A DNA stretch of 5,948 bases from Accumulibacter sp. (GCA_031276375.1 JAISNE010000407.1:1-5948); one strand, 5' to 3'; shown: positions 1 through 5,342, counted from the stretch's first letter. Made by a program: numbers and translations. The notes: generated by a model not told the origin, from the sequence alone.

Positions 1-236
1 ACGCGGGAAAGCAGACTGTCGATGATGAGGTGCTGGTTGTCCCGCATGGCGCCGATGGCGCCCAGGTAAACAAGATAGATGAAACAGAGGCGGGCGATTT
101 CTTCCGACCAGGCGAAGCCCATGGAAAAAACGTAGCGCAGGACCACGTTCATGAAAACCATGGCGATCATCACCGTCAGAAAAGAGGCCATCAGGATTTC
201 GACGCCCCGGAACAGCGTGTCCAGAAAATTTTTCAT
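1..236 (-). CDS. dctQ: TRAP transporter small permease subunit DctQ (partial, C-terminus off the left edge)
   Basis: Small membrane subunit of a tripartite ATP-independent periplasmic (TRAP) transporter, which couples ion-gradient-driven uptake of organic or sugar acids to a periplasmic binding protein. The 78 visible residues begin MKNFLDTLFRGVEILMASFL. A first membrane segment covers about residues 12-32 and runs into NVVLRYVF (30-37). It is followed by the DctQ-family hallmark AWSEEIAR (42-49), a second membrane segment at about 50-63, and the short RDNQHLIID stretch (65-73). Family members are usually about 160-180 residues, so roughly half is missing. The ATG at 236-234 has a GAGGG ribosome-binding site about 7 bases upstream. 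It lies 93 bp downstream of dctP on the same strand, the normal dctP-dctQ-dctM order; dctM is expected beyond the window. Family assignment is firm; the substrate is not readable from this subunit. Confidence 0.9.
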   Translation of the reverse strand, partial: MKNFLDTLFRGVEILMASFLTVMIAMVFMNVVLRYVFSMGFAWSEEIARLCFIYLVYLGAIGAMRDNQHLIIDSLLSR

Positions 237-267
237 CCCAACCCTCGTCAAGTCTGGATAACGAAAC

Positions 268-308
268 CCGGAAAAACCCCATCGGCGGATGGCGCGGGGT
301 TTTTCCGG
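268..308 (-). terminator. Hairpin between dctP and dctQ (possible attenuator or mRNA stabiliser)
   Basis: Perfect 13-bp inverted repeat: CCGGAAAAACCCC at 268-280 and GGGGTTTTTCCGG at 296-308, with a 15-base loop. It lies inside the 93-bp gap between the dctP stop and the dctQ start. There is no separate T-run after the stem, so full termination is unlikely. Partial termination, or protection of the dctP mRNA 3' end, would give more binding protein than membrane subunits, a known arrangement in binding-protein-dependent transporter operons. The stem is seen directly; the role is inferred. Confidence 0.6.
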
Positions 309-329
309 AAGAGGCGGATAACAGGCGGA

Positions 330-1319
330 TTATTGAACGGCCTTGATCTTGTCGGTCAGCGGTTTGGCCCAGGCCTGTTCCGCGTACAGCTTGTCGGTCA
401 GCGGCTTGATCTTGTCGATGATGATCTGCTGGTCGGCCGCCGAGCAGGGCGTGACCGTCACTCCCTTGTCCTTGAGGAACTGGCGATCCTTGTCGACGCT
501 GGCGATGTAGTCGTCCCAGGCTTTCGCGGCCGTTGCCCTGGCCGCGTCCCTGACGATTTTCTGCTGTTCCGCGCTCAGTTTGTCGAAGAAGGGCGCGTTG
601 ACCAGGATTTCCAGCGTGGCGATGATGTGGTTGGTTTCATAAAGGTACTTCTGCACCTCGTAGAAAGCCTCGCTGATGACCGTCACCATGCCGTTATCCT
701 GGCCGTCGACGACCTTGGTTTCCAGGGCGCTGAACAGTTCGCCCAAGGGAATGACCTGGGCGCTCGCGCCAAGGTTTTGCGCGATGCCAACGTGGATGGG
801 ATTGGAAGGCATGCGGAATTTCTGTCCCTTGAAATCGTCCACCGAGGTCAGTTTCTTGTTGCTGGTGAAGGTGCGGGCGCTGTTCGGCCCCCAGCTCAAT
901 ATATGCACGGTGGGGAATTTTTGATGGAATCCGGCGCTGATTTCATCCGCGATGGGTCCCGTCCAGACTTTCTTCGCGTGATTCAGGTCACGGTACAGGA
1001 AGGGCCAGTCGGAAATCATCATCGTGGAGTATTCCTGGTTCATCGGCGTGCCGACGATGGCCACCTCGATGGTGCCGTTCCGCACGCCGTTCCAGAGATC
1101 GCCTTCGTTCCCCAGCGTGCCCGAGTGATACACGTCTACCGTGATGGCGCCGTTGCTGTTCTTCTCGACCTGCGGCTTGAACACCTTGTCCAGCGCCGCC
1201 GCCATCGGATGGGTTTCACCCCAGTTGTCGCCAACCTTGATGGTGATCGACGAGGCGGCGAACACGCTGCTCGCCGCGAAAAGCGTCAGACATGCGGCAA
1301 AGGTTTTACAGATTTTCAT
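330..1319 (-). CDS. dctP: TRAP transporter substrate-binding protein DctP
   Basis: Periplasmic solute receptor of the TRAP system, 329 residues, a typical family length. Residues 1-21 are a Sec signal peptide: MKICK, a hydrophobic stretch, then a VFA cleavage motif with the cut probably after A21. Mature-protein hallmarks are LGNEGDLWNGVRNGTIEVAI (69-88), SWGPNSARTFTSNKKL (142-157), and the KGQKFRMPSNP segment (164-174). In this family the arginine of that segment (here R169) forms a salt bridge with the ligand carboxylate. The ELFSALETKVVDGQDN segment (194-209) also contributes to the pocket. The family usually has ENP where this protein has DNG (208-210), so the pocket may be atypical. Start: ATG at 1319 with a GGAGGT ribosome-binding site 5 bases upstream. 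It is first gene of the minus-strand operon and diverges from manD, which suggests a sugar-acid ligand (aldonate or uronate). The exact ligand is inference from neighbours. Confidence 0.93.
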   Translation of the reverse strand: MKICKTFAACLTLFAASSVFAASSITIKVGDNWGETHPMAAALDKVFKPQVEKNSNGAITVDVYHSGTLGNEGDLWNGVRNGTIEVAIVGTPMNQEYSTMMISDWPFLYRDLNHAKKVWTGPIADEISAGFHQKFPTVHILSWGPNSARTFTSNKKLTSVDDFKGQKFRMPSNPIHVGIAQNLGASAQVIPLGELFSALETKVVDGQDNGMVTVISEAFYEVQKYLYETNHIIATLEILVNAPFFDKLSAEQQKIVRDAARATAAKAWDDYIASVDKDRQFLKDKGVTVTPCSAADQQIIIDKIKPLTDKLYAEQAWAKPLTDKIKAVQ

Positions 1320-1403
1320 TGCGTACCTCCTTTATAAAAGATGGTGGACCGCGAAGGATCCGGTTTTTGCGATGGCTCTTGGCTCTTGGTTTTTTTGCTT
1401 GCT

Positions 1404-1432
1404 TTAGTATGGTAGCCGCCTTTTTTTCTCAA
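1404..1432 (-). promoter_or_regulatory. Candidate dctP promoter
   Basis: Reading the minus strand, TTGAGA (1432-1427) can serve as -35. A 17-base spacer leads to TACTAA (1409-1404) as a weak -10; CATACT (1411-1406) with a 15-base spacer is an alternative. The GTATGGTAG site sits across this -10 region, so a bound protein would block polymerase. Promoter placement is by eye and tentative. Confidence 0.4.
1407..1415. promoter_or_regulatory. Putative GntR operator at dctP
   Basis: The plus strand reads GTATGGTAG. The first eight bases are identical to the manD operator (1542-1549), and ATGGTAG recurs three times upstream of the gntR gene. It overlaps the candidate dctP -10. Assignment to the neighbouring GntR/FCD protein rests on recurrence at all three promoters of the locus. 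Confidence 0.5.
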
Positions 1433-1532
1433 CGCAAGACGGATGCCGAAAAACCTTTGGCGGACTTTCCTCCCGCTGTATCCGCCCGCATCCGTGGGGT
1501 TTCCGGAAAGCCCGGAAAGAATCGGGATCCTT

Positions 1533-1550
1533 GGCTACCTTGTATGGTAA
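1533..1550. promoter_or_regulatory. Putative GntR operator at manD
   Basis: Contains the dyad TACC(TTGTAT)GGTA at 1536-1549, i.e. inverted TACC/GGTA half-sites around a 6-base centre. It lies just upstream of the extended -10 of the manD promoter, where a repressor would occlude polymerase. GTATGGTA (1542-1549) is shared with the dctP site. FCD-family GntR regulators generally bind short palindromes of this size. Confidence 0.55.
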
Positions 1551-1553
1551 ATG

Positions 1554-1562
1554 TGCTATACT
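1554..1562 (+). promoter_or_regulatory. Candidate manD promoter (extended -10)
   Basis: TGCTATACT at 1554-1562 is a good extended -10 (TG, one base, then TATACT, five of six matches to TATAAT). No strong -35 lies at the usual distance: TTGGCT (1531-1536) would need a 20-base spacer. The extended -10 probably compensates. Transcription would start near 1569, about 60 bases before the manD ATG. Confidence 0.55.
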
Positions 1563-1628
1563 GCCAAGATTGCGCGCCATCGTGGCGTCGCGGTCGTCGA
1601 TACCAAGCCTAAAGGAGAGGAGAGGAAA

Positions 1629-2840
1629 ATGAAGATTATCGGAGCGGATGTGATCGTTTGTTGTCCGGGGCGCAATTTCGTGACCTTGAAAATCACCACC
1701 GACGAAGGGGTGACCGGTCTTGGCGACGCCACGCTGAACGGCCGCGAATTGTCGGTGGCGTCGTATCTGAAGGATCACGTTTGCCCGGTGCTGATCGGGC
1801 GCGATCCGCGCAAGATCGAAGACACCTGGCAATATCTGTACCGCGGCGCCTACTGGCGGCGCGGCCCGGTCGGCATGACCGCCATCGGCGCGGTCGACAT
1901 GGCGCTCTGGGACATCAAGGGCAAGCTTGCCAACATGCCGGTGTACCAGTTGCTGGGCGGCGCCTCGCGCGAAGGCGTGATGGTTTACAGCCATGGCACC
2001 GGGCGCGACATCCCGGAAACGCTCGATGCCTTCGCCCGATACAAGGAGAAGGGGTTCAAGGCCATCCGCGTCCAGTGCGGCGTGCCGGGCATGAAATCGG
2101 TCTATGGCGTGTCCAAGAGCGGCGCCGCCGCCTACGAGCCGGCGACCAAGGGCTGGCCGGAAGAACAATCCTGGTCTACCGAAAAATACCTCGATTACAT
2201 TCCGAAACTGTTTGACGCGGTGCGCGAAAAGTTCGGCTTCGACACCCACCTGCTGCATGACGCGCATCACCGCCTGACGCCGATCGAGGCCGCCCGCCTT
2301 GGCAAGTCGGTCGAGGACTACCGTCTGTTCTGGGTGGAAGACCCGACGCCGGCCGAAAACCAGGAAGCCTTCCGGCTGATCCGCCAGCACACCGTCACGC
2401 CGATTGCCGTCGGTGAGGTTTTCAACAGCATCTGGGACTGCAAGGAGCTGATCGAAGAACAACTGATCGACTACATCCGCGCGACCCTGACCCACGCGGG
2501 CGGCATCACGCACCTGCGCCGCATCGCCGATCTGGCGGCGCTGTACCAGGTGCGCACCGGCTGCCACGGCCCCTCCGACCTCTCGCCGGTGTGCATGGGC
2601 GCCGCGCTGCACTTCGACCTGTCGATTCCCAATTTCGGCATACAGGAATACATGGGCTACCACGAACAGACGATGGAAGTCTTCCAGTGCGCCTGGAGCT
2701 ACACCGACGGCTTCATGCATCCGGGCGAAAAACCGGGCCTGGGCGTCGAGATCGACGAGGCACTGGCCGCGAAATACCCGTATGATCCCGCTTTCCTGCC
2801 GGTGGCCCGCCTGGAAGACGGAACCTTGTGGCACTGGTGA
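1629..2840 (+). CDS. manD: D-mannonate dehydratase, enolase superfamily (ManD/RspA type)
   Basis: Mg2+-dependent cytoplasmic dehydratase converting D-mannonate (in some members also D-gluconate) to 2-keto-3-deoxy-D-gluconate. It has 403 residues, the usual ManD length, with a C-terminal WHW. The N-terminal capping domain covers about 1-120 and the barrel the rest. Visible active-site residues match the ManD pattern: R147 and Y159 (base pair of residues), D211 and H213 (in HDAHHRLTP), metal ligands D211, E237 (WVEDP) and E263 (VGEVF), then R284, H313 (CHGPSDLSP) and E340 (NFGIQEYM). P315, two residues after H313, occupies a position where, as I recall, alanine marks highly efficient mannonate enzymes and proline marks slow or dual-specificity ones. 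Start: ATG at 1629 follows AAAGGAGAGGAGAGGAAA; an in-frame ATG at 1551 overlaps the promoter and is rejected. First gene of an operon with dlgD, divergent from dctP. Family certain; precise substrate less so. Confidence 0.93.
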   Translation: MKIIGADVIVCCPGRNFVTLKITTDEGVTGLGDATLNGRELSVASYLKDHVCPVLIGRDPRKIEDTWQYLYRGAYWRRGPVGMTAIGAVDMALWDIKGKLANMPVYQLLGGASREGVMVYSHGTGRDIPETLDAFARYKEKGFKAIRVQCGVPGMKSVYGVSKSGAAAYEPATKGWPEEQSWSTEKYLDYIPKLFDAVREKFGFDTHLLHDAHHRLTPIEAARLGKSVEDYRLFWVEDPTPAENQEAFRLIRQHTVTPIAVGEVFNSIWDCKELIEEQLIDYIRATLTHAGGITHLRRIADLAALYQVRTGCHGPSDLSPVCMGAALHFDLSIPNFGIQEYMGYHEQTMEVFQCAWSYTDGFMHPGEKPGLGVEIDEALAAKYPYDPAFLPVARLEDGTLWHW

Positions 2841-2877
2841 CCCCGGCGGGCGCATTGGTGACGCCGGCGAGCCGGCA

Positions 2878-2968
2878 GGGAACGGAAAACGGAAGACGAG
2901 GCCAAGACAAGGCCATTGCCCGCGCCGGGCTTGTCTCCGCTCTCCCGTTCCCGGTCTCCCGGTCTCCC
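2878..2968. repeat. Imperfect inverted repeat plus 8-bp tandem repeat between manD and dlgD
   Basis: The 160-bp gap between the two genes contains GGGAACGG (2878-2885) opposed by CCGTTCCC (2945-2952). Inside is a second pair, AGACAAG (2905-2911) and CTTGTCT (2930-2936). The arms between are purine-rich on the left and pyrimidine-rich on the right and pair partly, so a long imperfect hairpin is possible. The right arm runs into two perfect copies of GGTCTCCC (2953-2968). It may be an intergenic repeat element, or it may tune relative expression of dlgD. No promoter is evident in the gap. Confidence 0.5.
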
Positions 2969-3000
2969 GTCCTCTTGCCCGCAACGCTGGAGAAAACGAA

Positions 3001-4026
3001 ATGGCGCGTGTTTCTTTTGAGACGGTCCATGAAGTCATCACCGAAGCGTTCATCCGCGCCGGCATGCGCGAGGAAGACGCCCGGACCTGCGCGCGGGTCC
3101 ACACCGAATCGAGCTGTGATGGCGTCTATTCGCACGGGCTCAACCGCGTCGCGCGCTTCGTCGACTACCTCCGGCGCGGCTGGGTCGACGCCCATGCCCG
3201 GCCGACCATCGTCAAGGAAGTCGGAGTCATCGAAATCTACGAAGGCCACCGCGGGCCGGGGATTCTCAACGCGCTCTTCGCCACCCGGCGGGCGATGGCC
3301 ATCGCGGCGGAGCAGGGGATGGGCATCGTGACCCTGCGCGACACCACGCACTGGATGCGCGGCGGCGCCTACGGCTGGCTGGCGGCCGACAAAGGCTACG
3401 CCGCCATCCTCTGGACCAACACCGAATCGTGCATGCCCGCCTGGGGCGGCAAGAACACGCGCCTGGGCAACAATCCCTTCGTGATGGCCGTGCCGCGCGA
3501 CAAGGGGCACATCGTTCTCGACATGGCCATGTCGCAGTATTCCTACGGAAAATTGCAGGTCACCCGGCTCAAGGGCGCGCAACTGCCGTATCCGGGAGGG
3601 TTCGACCAGGACGGAAGGCTGACCGTGGAACCCGGCCCGATCGAACAGTCCATGCGCATCCTGCCGATCGGCTACTGGAAAGGTTCCGGCTTCGCCATTC
3701 TGCTCGACGCGCTGGCGGCGATTCTGTCGGAAGGCCTGCCCACGAACAGGATCGACCCAATCGGGCAGGGCAGTTGCACCGGATGCTCGCAAGTCTTCAT
3801 CGTCTTCGATCCGCGGCAACTGGGCGGCGCGAAGTTTTCCGAACAAGTCGCGGACAGCGTCGCCGCCTACGTCAATTCATCGACCCCCGACGAAAAGAGC
3901 TGGGAAGTGCTCTATCCGGGACAATCGACCCTGCGCATCCGGGCCGAACACCGGGCCAACGGCATCGTGGTCGACAACGGCGTCTGGGCCGAAGTCATGG
4001 CGCTGGCCGGGCGGCGCAGGCTTTAA
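3001..4026 (+). CDS. dlgD: DlgD/YiaK-like NAD(P)H-dependent oxidoreductase (Ldh/malate-sulfolactate dehydrogenase family)
   Basis: Resembles E. coli YiaK (DlgD), which reduces 2,3-diketo-L-gulonate to 3-keto-L-gulonate in the cytoplasm. 341 residues against about 332 in E. coli. Shared landmarks: GVYSHGLNR (41-49) with catalytic H45; HWMRGGAYGW (117-126); WTN (138-140); PAWGGKNTRLGNNPF (146-160); DMAMSQYSYGKL (174-185), in the nucleotide-binding region; LPIGYWKGSG (221-230); and a C-terminal RRANGI-like HRANGIVVDNGVWAEV (317-332). The last roughly 8 residues, AGRRRL, extend past the E. coli end. Start: ATG at 3001 with TGGAG about 8 bases upstream. It is second in the operon after manD, 160 bp downstream. 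With ManD as partner, the true substrate may be a different keto-aldonate or uronate, so the E. coli activity should be taken as a family hint. Its 3' end is duplicated downstream in decayed form. Confidence 0.88.
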   Translation: MARVSFETVHEVITEAFIRAGMREEDARTCARVHTESSCDGVYSHGLNRVARFVDYLRRGWVDAHARPTIVKEVGVIEIYEGHRGPGILNALFATRRAMAIAAEQGMGIVTLRDTTHWMRGGAYGWLAADKGYAAILWTNTESCMPAWGGKNTRLGNNPFVMAVPRDKGHIVLDMAMSQYSYGKLQVTRLKGAQLPYPGGFDQDGRLTVEPGPIEQSMRILPIGYWKGSGFAILLDALAAILSEGLPTNRIDPIGQGSCTGCSQVFIVFDPRQLGGAKFSEQVADSVAAYVNSSTPDEKSWEVLYPGQSTLRIRAEHRANGIVVDNGVWAEVMALAGRRRL

Positions 4027-4079
4027 TGAAATAAATATTTGAATTAAACAAGACGTTACGATACGTTCTTCATATTTCA
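4027..4079 (+). terminator. Hairpin downstream of dlgD
   Basis: TGAAATA (4027-4033) pairs with TATTTCA (4073-4079), beginning right after the dlgD stop. After a 6-base left bulge, TGAA (4040-4043) pairs with TTCA (4069-4072). The intervening sequence includes ACGT/ACGT dyads (4053-4066). There is no long T-run, so it is a weak terminator candidate at best. The same architecture recurs in the duplicated copy at 4229-4284. Confidence 0.4.
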
Positions 4080-4083
4080 CTTC

Positions 4084-4232
4084 TCATCGTCTCCCGACGA
4101 AAAAAGCAGGTAAGCATCCATCCGGACAATCGACCCCGCGCATCCGGGCCGGGTGCCGGCCAACGGCATCAAGAACGACGATAACACCTGAGCCGAGGTC
4201 GTGGCGCTGGCCGGACGGCGCAAGATTGAGTG
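4084..4232 (+). pseudogene. Decayed duplicate of the dlgD 3' end
   Basis: Corresponds to dlgD codons ~294-341. Translation in the matching frame begins SSPDEKSR, mirroring STPDEKSW in dlgD, then meets TAA (4111-4113). Two single-base deletions follow relative to the functional copy (GGG to GG near 4123, and one near 4150). The reading recovers as ANGIKNDDNT, stop, AEVVALAGRRKIE, where dlgD has ANGIVVDNGVWAEVMALAGRRRL; the internal stop replaces the tryptophan codon of W329. There is no start codon or upstream part of the gene. It cannot encode a product and is a remnant left by tandem duplication or by recombination with a related locus. Confidence 0.85.
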
Positions 4233-4284
4233 AAACAAACTTATGAAGAAACAAATCGTTGTGACATGCTCTTCATGTTTCACT
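4229..4284. terminator. Bulged 15-bp hairpin between convergent dlgD and gntR
   Basis: Outer stem AGTGAAAC (4229-4236) with GTTTCACT (4277-4284); 6-base left bulge (4237-4242); inner stem ATGAAGA (4243-4249) with TCTTCAT (4270-4276); 20-base loop. It directly abuts the gntR stop codon on the minus strand and follows the dlgD remnant on the plus strand, so it could end transcription from either side. There is no clear T-run. It is better paired than its counterpart at 4027-4079, and one stem pair changed from T-A there to C-G here. Confidence 0.5.
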
Positions 4285-5004
4285 TCAATCTGAATGAGTA
4301 AACAACTCCGGGAAGCGGTTGGCGATATTCGGCAAGGACATGGTGATCTCGCGCACATGGTTGCGCATCGCCGCGGACGCCACAGTGGGATCCCCTGCCT
4401 CGATGCCCTCGACGATGTGTTTATGTTGTTCGATGAGCAGATGAATGGGCGTTGCGTCGTCCAGGCTGAGGTAGCGTACCCGGTCCATCTGCGCCTTGAT
4501 GCCTTCGATGACCCGCCAGGCGTGGGCATGGCCGACCGAGAGGGCGAGTGTACGGTGGAACTCCTCGTCAAGAGCGAGGAATTCCTCGTTGTGGCCAGGC
4601 ATGAGCGCCTCCTGCCGGTCAACCAGATCGCGCAGCTCCTTGATGGCGGAAAGCGGCGCGGATGTCGCGGCCTGGCGCGTAATGGCGACTTCCAGGGCTT
4701 CGCGGACGAAACGGGCGTCCAATACCTCGGCGACGGAAATCTTGACGACGAAAGTACCGCGCTGCGGCTGAATGTTGACCAGGCGCTCCTCGGCCAGCTT
4801 GATGAAAGCTTCGCGGACGGGTTGTCGGCTGGTTGAATACTGGCGGGCGATTTCCGATTCGGAAAGCCCCTCGCCGGGGCTGATTTCCCCCCGGATGATG
4901 GCGCTGCGCAATTGGCGATAGACCTGGTTGCTGATCGATGATGGCGCCTCGGACCGGACCACGCGCGGCTGAGTTTTCGCTTGATAAGTGTCTGTCGGCA
5001 TCAT
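4285..5004 (-). CDS. GntR family transcriptional regulator, FCD (FadR C-terminal-like) type
   Basis: DNA-binding repressor-type regulator, 239 residues, typical length. The N-terminal winged helix-turn-helix covers about 24-88: QVYRQLRSAIIRGEISPGEG, then LSESEIARQYSTSRQPVREA (47-66) with the recognition helix, and the wing RLVNIQPQRGTFV (74-86). The C-terminal FCD domain covers about 93-222. It has the family's likely metal/ligand residues D146 and H150 (LDEEFHRTL), H194 (EQHKHIVEGIEAGD) and H216 (RNHVREI). Such domains commonly bind carboxylate sugar acids or their breakdown products. Two adjacent ATGs (5004 and 4999-5001) are possible starts; an in-frame stop lies 24 bases upstream, and no Shine-Dalgarno sequence precedes either. 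It is convergent with manD-dlgD. ATGGTAG sites at its own promoter and at the dctP/manD promoters suggest it represses all three. Similar in type to UxuR, ExuR and DgoR, but not identifiable as one of them. Confidence 0.92.
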   Translation of the reverse strand: MMPTDTYQAKTQPRVVRSEAPSSISNQVYRQLRSAIIRGEISPGEGLSESEIARQYSTSRQPVREAFIKLAEERLVNIQPQRGTFVVKISVAEVLDARFVREALEVAITRQAATSAPLSAIKELRDLVDRQEALMPGHNEEFLALDEEFHRTLALSVGHAHAWRVIEGIKAQMDRVRYLSLDDATPIHLLIEQHKHIVEGIEAGDPTVASAAMRNHVREITMSLPNIANRFPELFTHSD

Positions 5005-5018
5005 TTGTCGGTTTGTTG

Positions 5019-5025
5019 ATGGTAG
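5019..5025. promoter_or_regulatory. Putative GntR operator in the gntR leader
   Basis: ATGGTAG on the plus strand, 15 bases upstream of the gntR start codon. It is an isolated half-site without a clear inverted partner. Binding here would act as a roadblock within the leader. Weaker on its own than the paired sites at 5070-5095. Confidence 0.35.
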
Positions 5026-5069
5026 TTAGTCGAAGAGTGGTTTGTCGGATGGCAGACAGTCTAACCGAT

Positions 5070-5095
5070 CTACCATTCTACTTATATTCTACCAT
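5070..5095. promoter_or_regulatory. Pair of putative GntR operators at the gntR promoter
   Basis: Two copies of CTACCAT (5070-5076 and 5089-5095; extended match TCTACCATT in both) stand 19 bp apart in the same orientation, about two helical turns. On the gntR strand they read ATGGTAG. The upstream copy overlaps the candidate -10. A diverged ATGGCAG (5049-5055) faces the first copy in inverted orientation. The arrangement fits cooperative autorepression. Confidence 0.5.
5081..5091 (-). promoter_or_regulatory. Candidate gntR -10 region
   Basis: On the minus strand, TAGAATATAAG (5091-5081) offers two overlapping -10 hexamers, TAGAAT (5091-5086) and TATAAG (5086-5081). No convincing -35 was found upstream. 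The start would lie around 5074-5080, leaving a leader of about 70-75 bases before the gntR ATG. Confidence 0.4.
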
Positions 5096-5219
5096 TTGCG
5101 ACGCCCCTTGATACAGATTGGGGTGTATTTTGCGATTTTTTTGTCAGAAAATGACACGGCGGCGAAAGCGCCGGGAATACGGTCGACGGTTTGCTGGCTT
5201 GTTGTCACGGAACCACCAT

Positions 5220-5267
5220 CCCTTCGCCCGCTCCTGTGGGGCACTTTCTCCCGCGAGCGGGCGAGGG
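5220..5267. repeat. GC-rich dyad element resembling dispersed proteobacterial intergenic repeats
   Basis: CCCTTCGCCCGCTC (5220-5233) pairs with GAGCGGGCGAGGG (5255-5267) with one bulged base. A tight alternative hairpin, CCCGC-GA-GCGGG, lies at 5250-5261. The core TCTCCCGCGAGCGGG followed by GAGGG resembles the common dispersed repeat with a CTCTCCCGC/GCGGGAGAG hairpin found between genes in many GC-rich Proteobacteria. Membership is from memory of that pattern. Confidence 0.5.
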
Positions 5268-5311
5268 TAGGGGCGCGGGCAAGGGCCGGCACAGGCGGGT
5301 TTGATACCAAG

Positions 5312-5342
5312 TTGCGCTCAACAGGCCGTTGTTGATACGCAA
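5312..5342. repeat. 11-bp hairpin upstream of gntR / downstream of citC
   Basis: TTGCG (5312-5316) pairs with CGCAA (5338-5342). After a 1x2 internal loop, TCAACA (5318-5323) pairs with TGTTGA (5330-5335) around the 6-base loop GGCCGT. There is no T-run on either side. It could be a terminator-like structure for the citC transcript, or a repeat element together with the neighbouring 5220-5267 dyad. Confidence 0.45.

Larger units (their letters stand above)
1320..1628. other. Divergent dctP / manD control region
   Basis: This 309-bp gap carries no convincing gene. Both operons start here, and it contains one promoter candidate facing each way, each overlapped by a GTATGGTA-containing site (1407-1414 and 1542-1549). 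The dctP leader on the minus strand is about 80 bases. The manD leader is about 60 bases and ends in a purine-rich double ribosome-binding site. Between the two promoters is a stretch with a direct repeat CCGGAAAG (1503-1510 and 1512-1519) of unknown meaning. Confidence 0.75.
3888..4284. repeat. Tandem duplication of the dlgD 3' end and its downstream hairpin
   Basis: Two adjacent direct copies of about 200 bp each: 3888-4083 (last ~46 codons of dlgD, its stop and 57 bp beyond) and 4084-4284. They align along their whole length with small indels. Matching anchors include CCCGACGAAAA (3894-3904 versus 4092-4102), GACAATCGACCC, CGCATCCGGGCC, GCCAACGGCATC, GGCGCTGGCCGG, and TCTTCAT(A/G)TTTCACTT at the end. 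The second copy ends exactly at the 3' end of gntR. Divergence is substantial (about a quarter of positions by eye), so the event is old or was seeded by a related sequence. Confidence 0.8.

Noticed and set aside
30..1337. Long plus-strand open frame (435 codons) opposite dctP
   Set aside because: It is a shadow of dctP and dctQ in GC-rich DNA: no family resemblance, no ribosome-binding site, and the minus-strand protein is a clear DctP.
1551..1628. Upstream in-frame ATG extending ManD by 26 residues
   Set aside because: The extension overlaps the -10 element and has no ribosome-binding site; the ATG at 1629 has a strong one and matches the family N-terminus.
2941..2968. CRISPR-like short repeats in the manD-dlgD spacer
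   Set aside because: Only two 8-bp tandem copies without spacers of regular length; not a CRISPR array.
1404..3104. 566-codon minus-strand open frame opposite manD
   Set aside because: Arginine/alanine/histidine-rich composition typical of antisense shadows, no domain, and it spans manD and the spacer; manD is certain.
2713..3846. 377-codon minus-strand open frame opposite dlgD
   Set aside because: Antisense shadow with no recognisable domain and low-complexity composition.
4077..4622. 181-codon minus-strand frame overlapping gntR
   Set aside because: Alternative frame of gntR running into the dlgD remnant; no family match and the FCD regulator frame is clear.
5042..5335. Plus-strand 97-codon frame in the gntR-citC gap
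   Set aside because: Spans the gntR promoter and the GC-rich dyad repeat; arginine-rich end comes from the repeat, and no ribosome-binding site is present.
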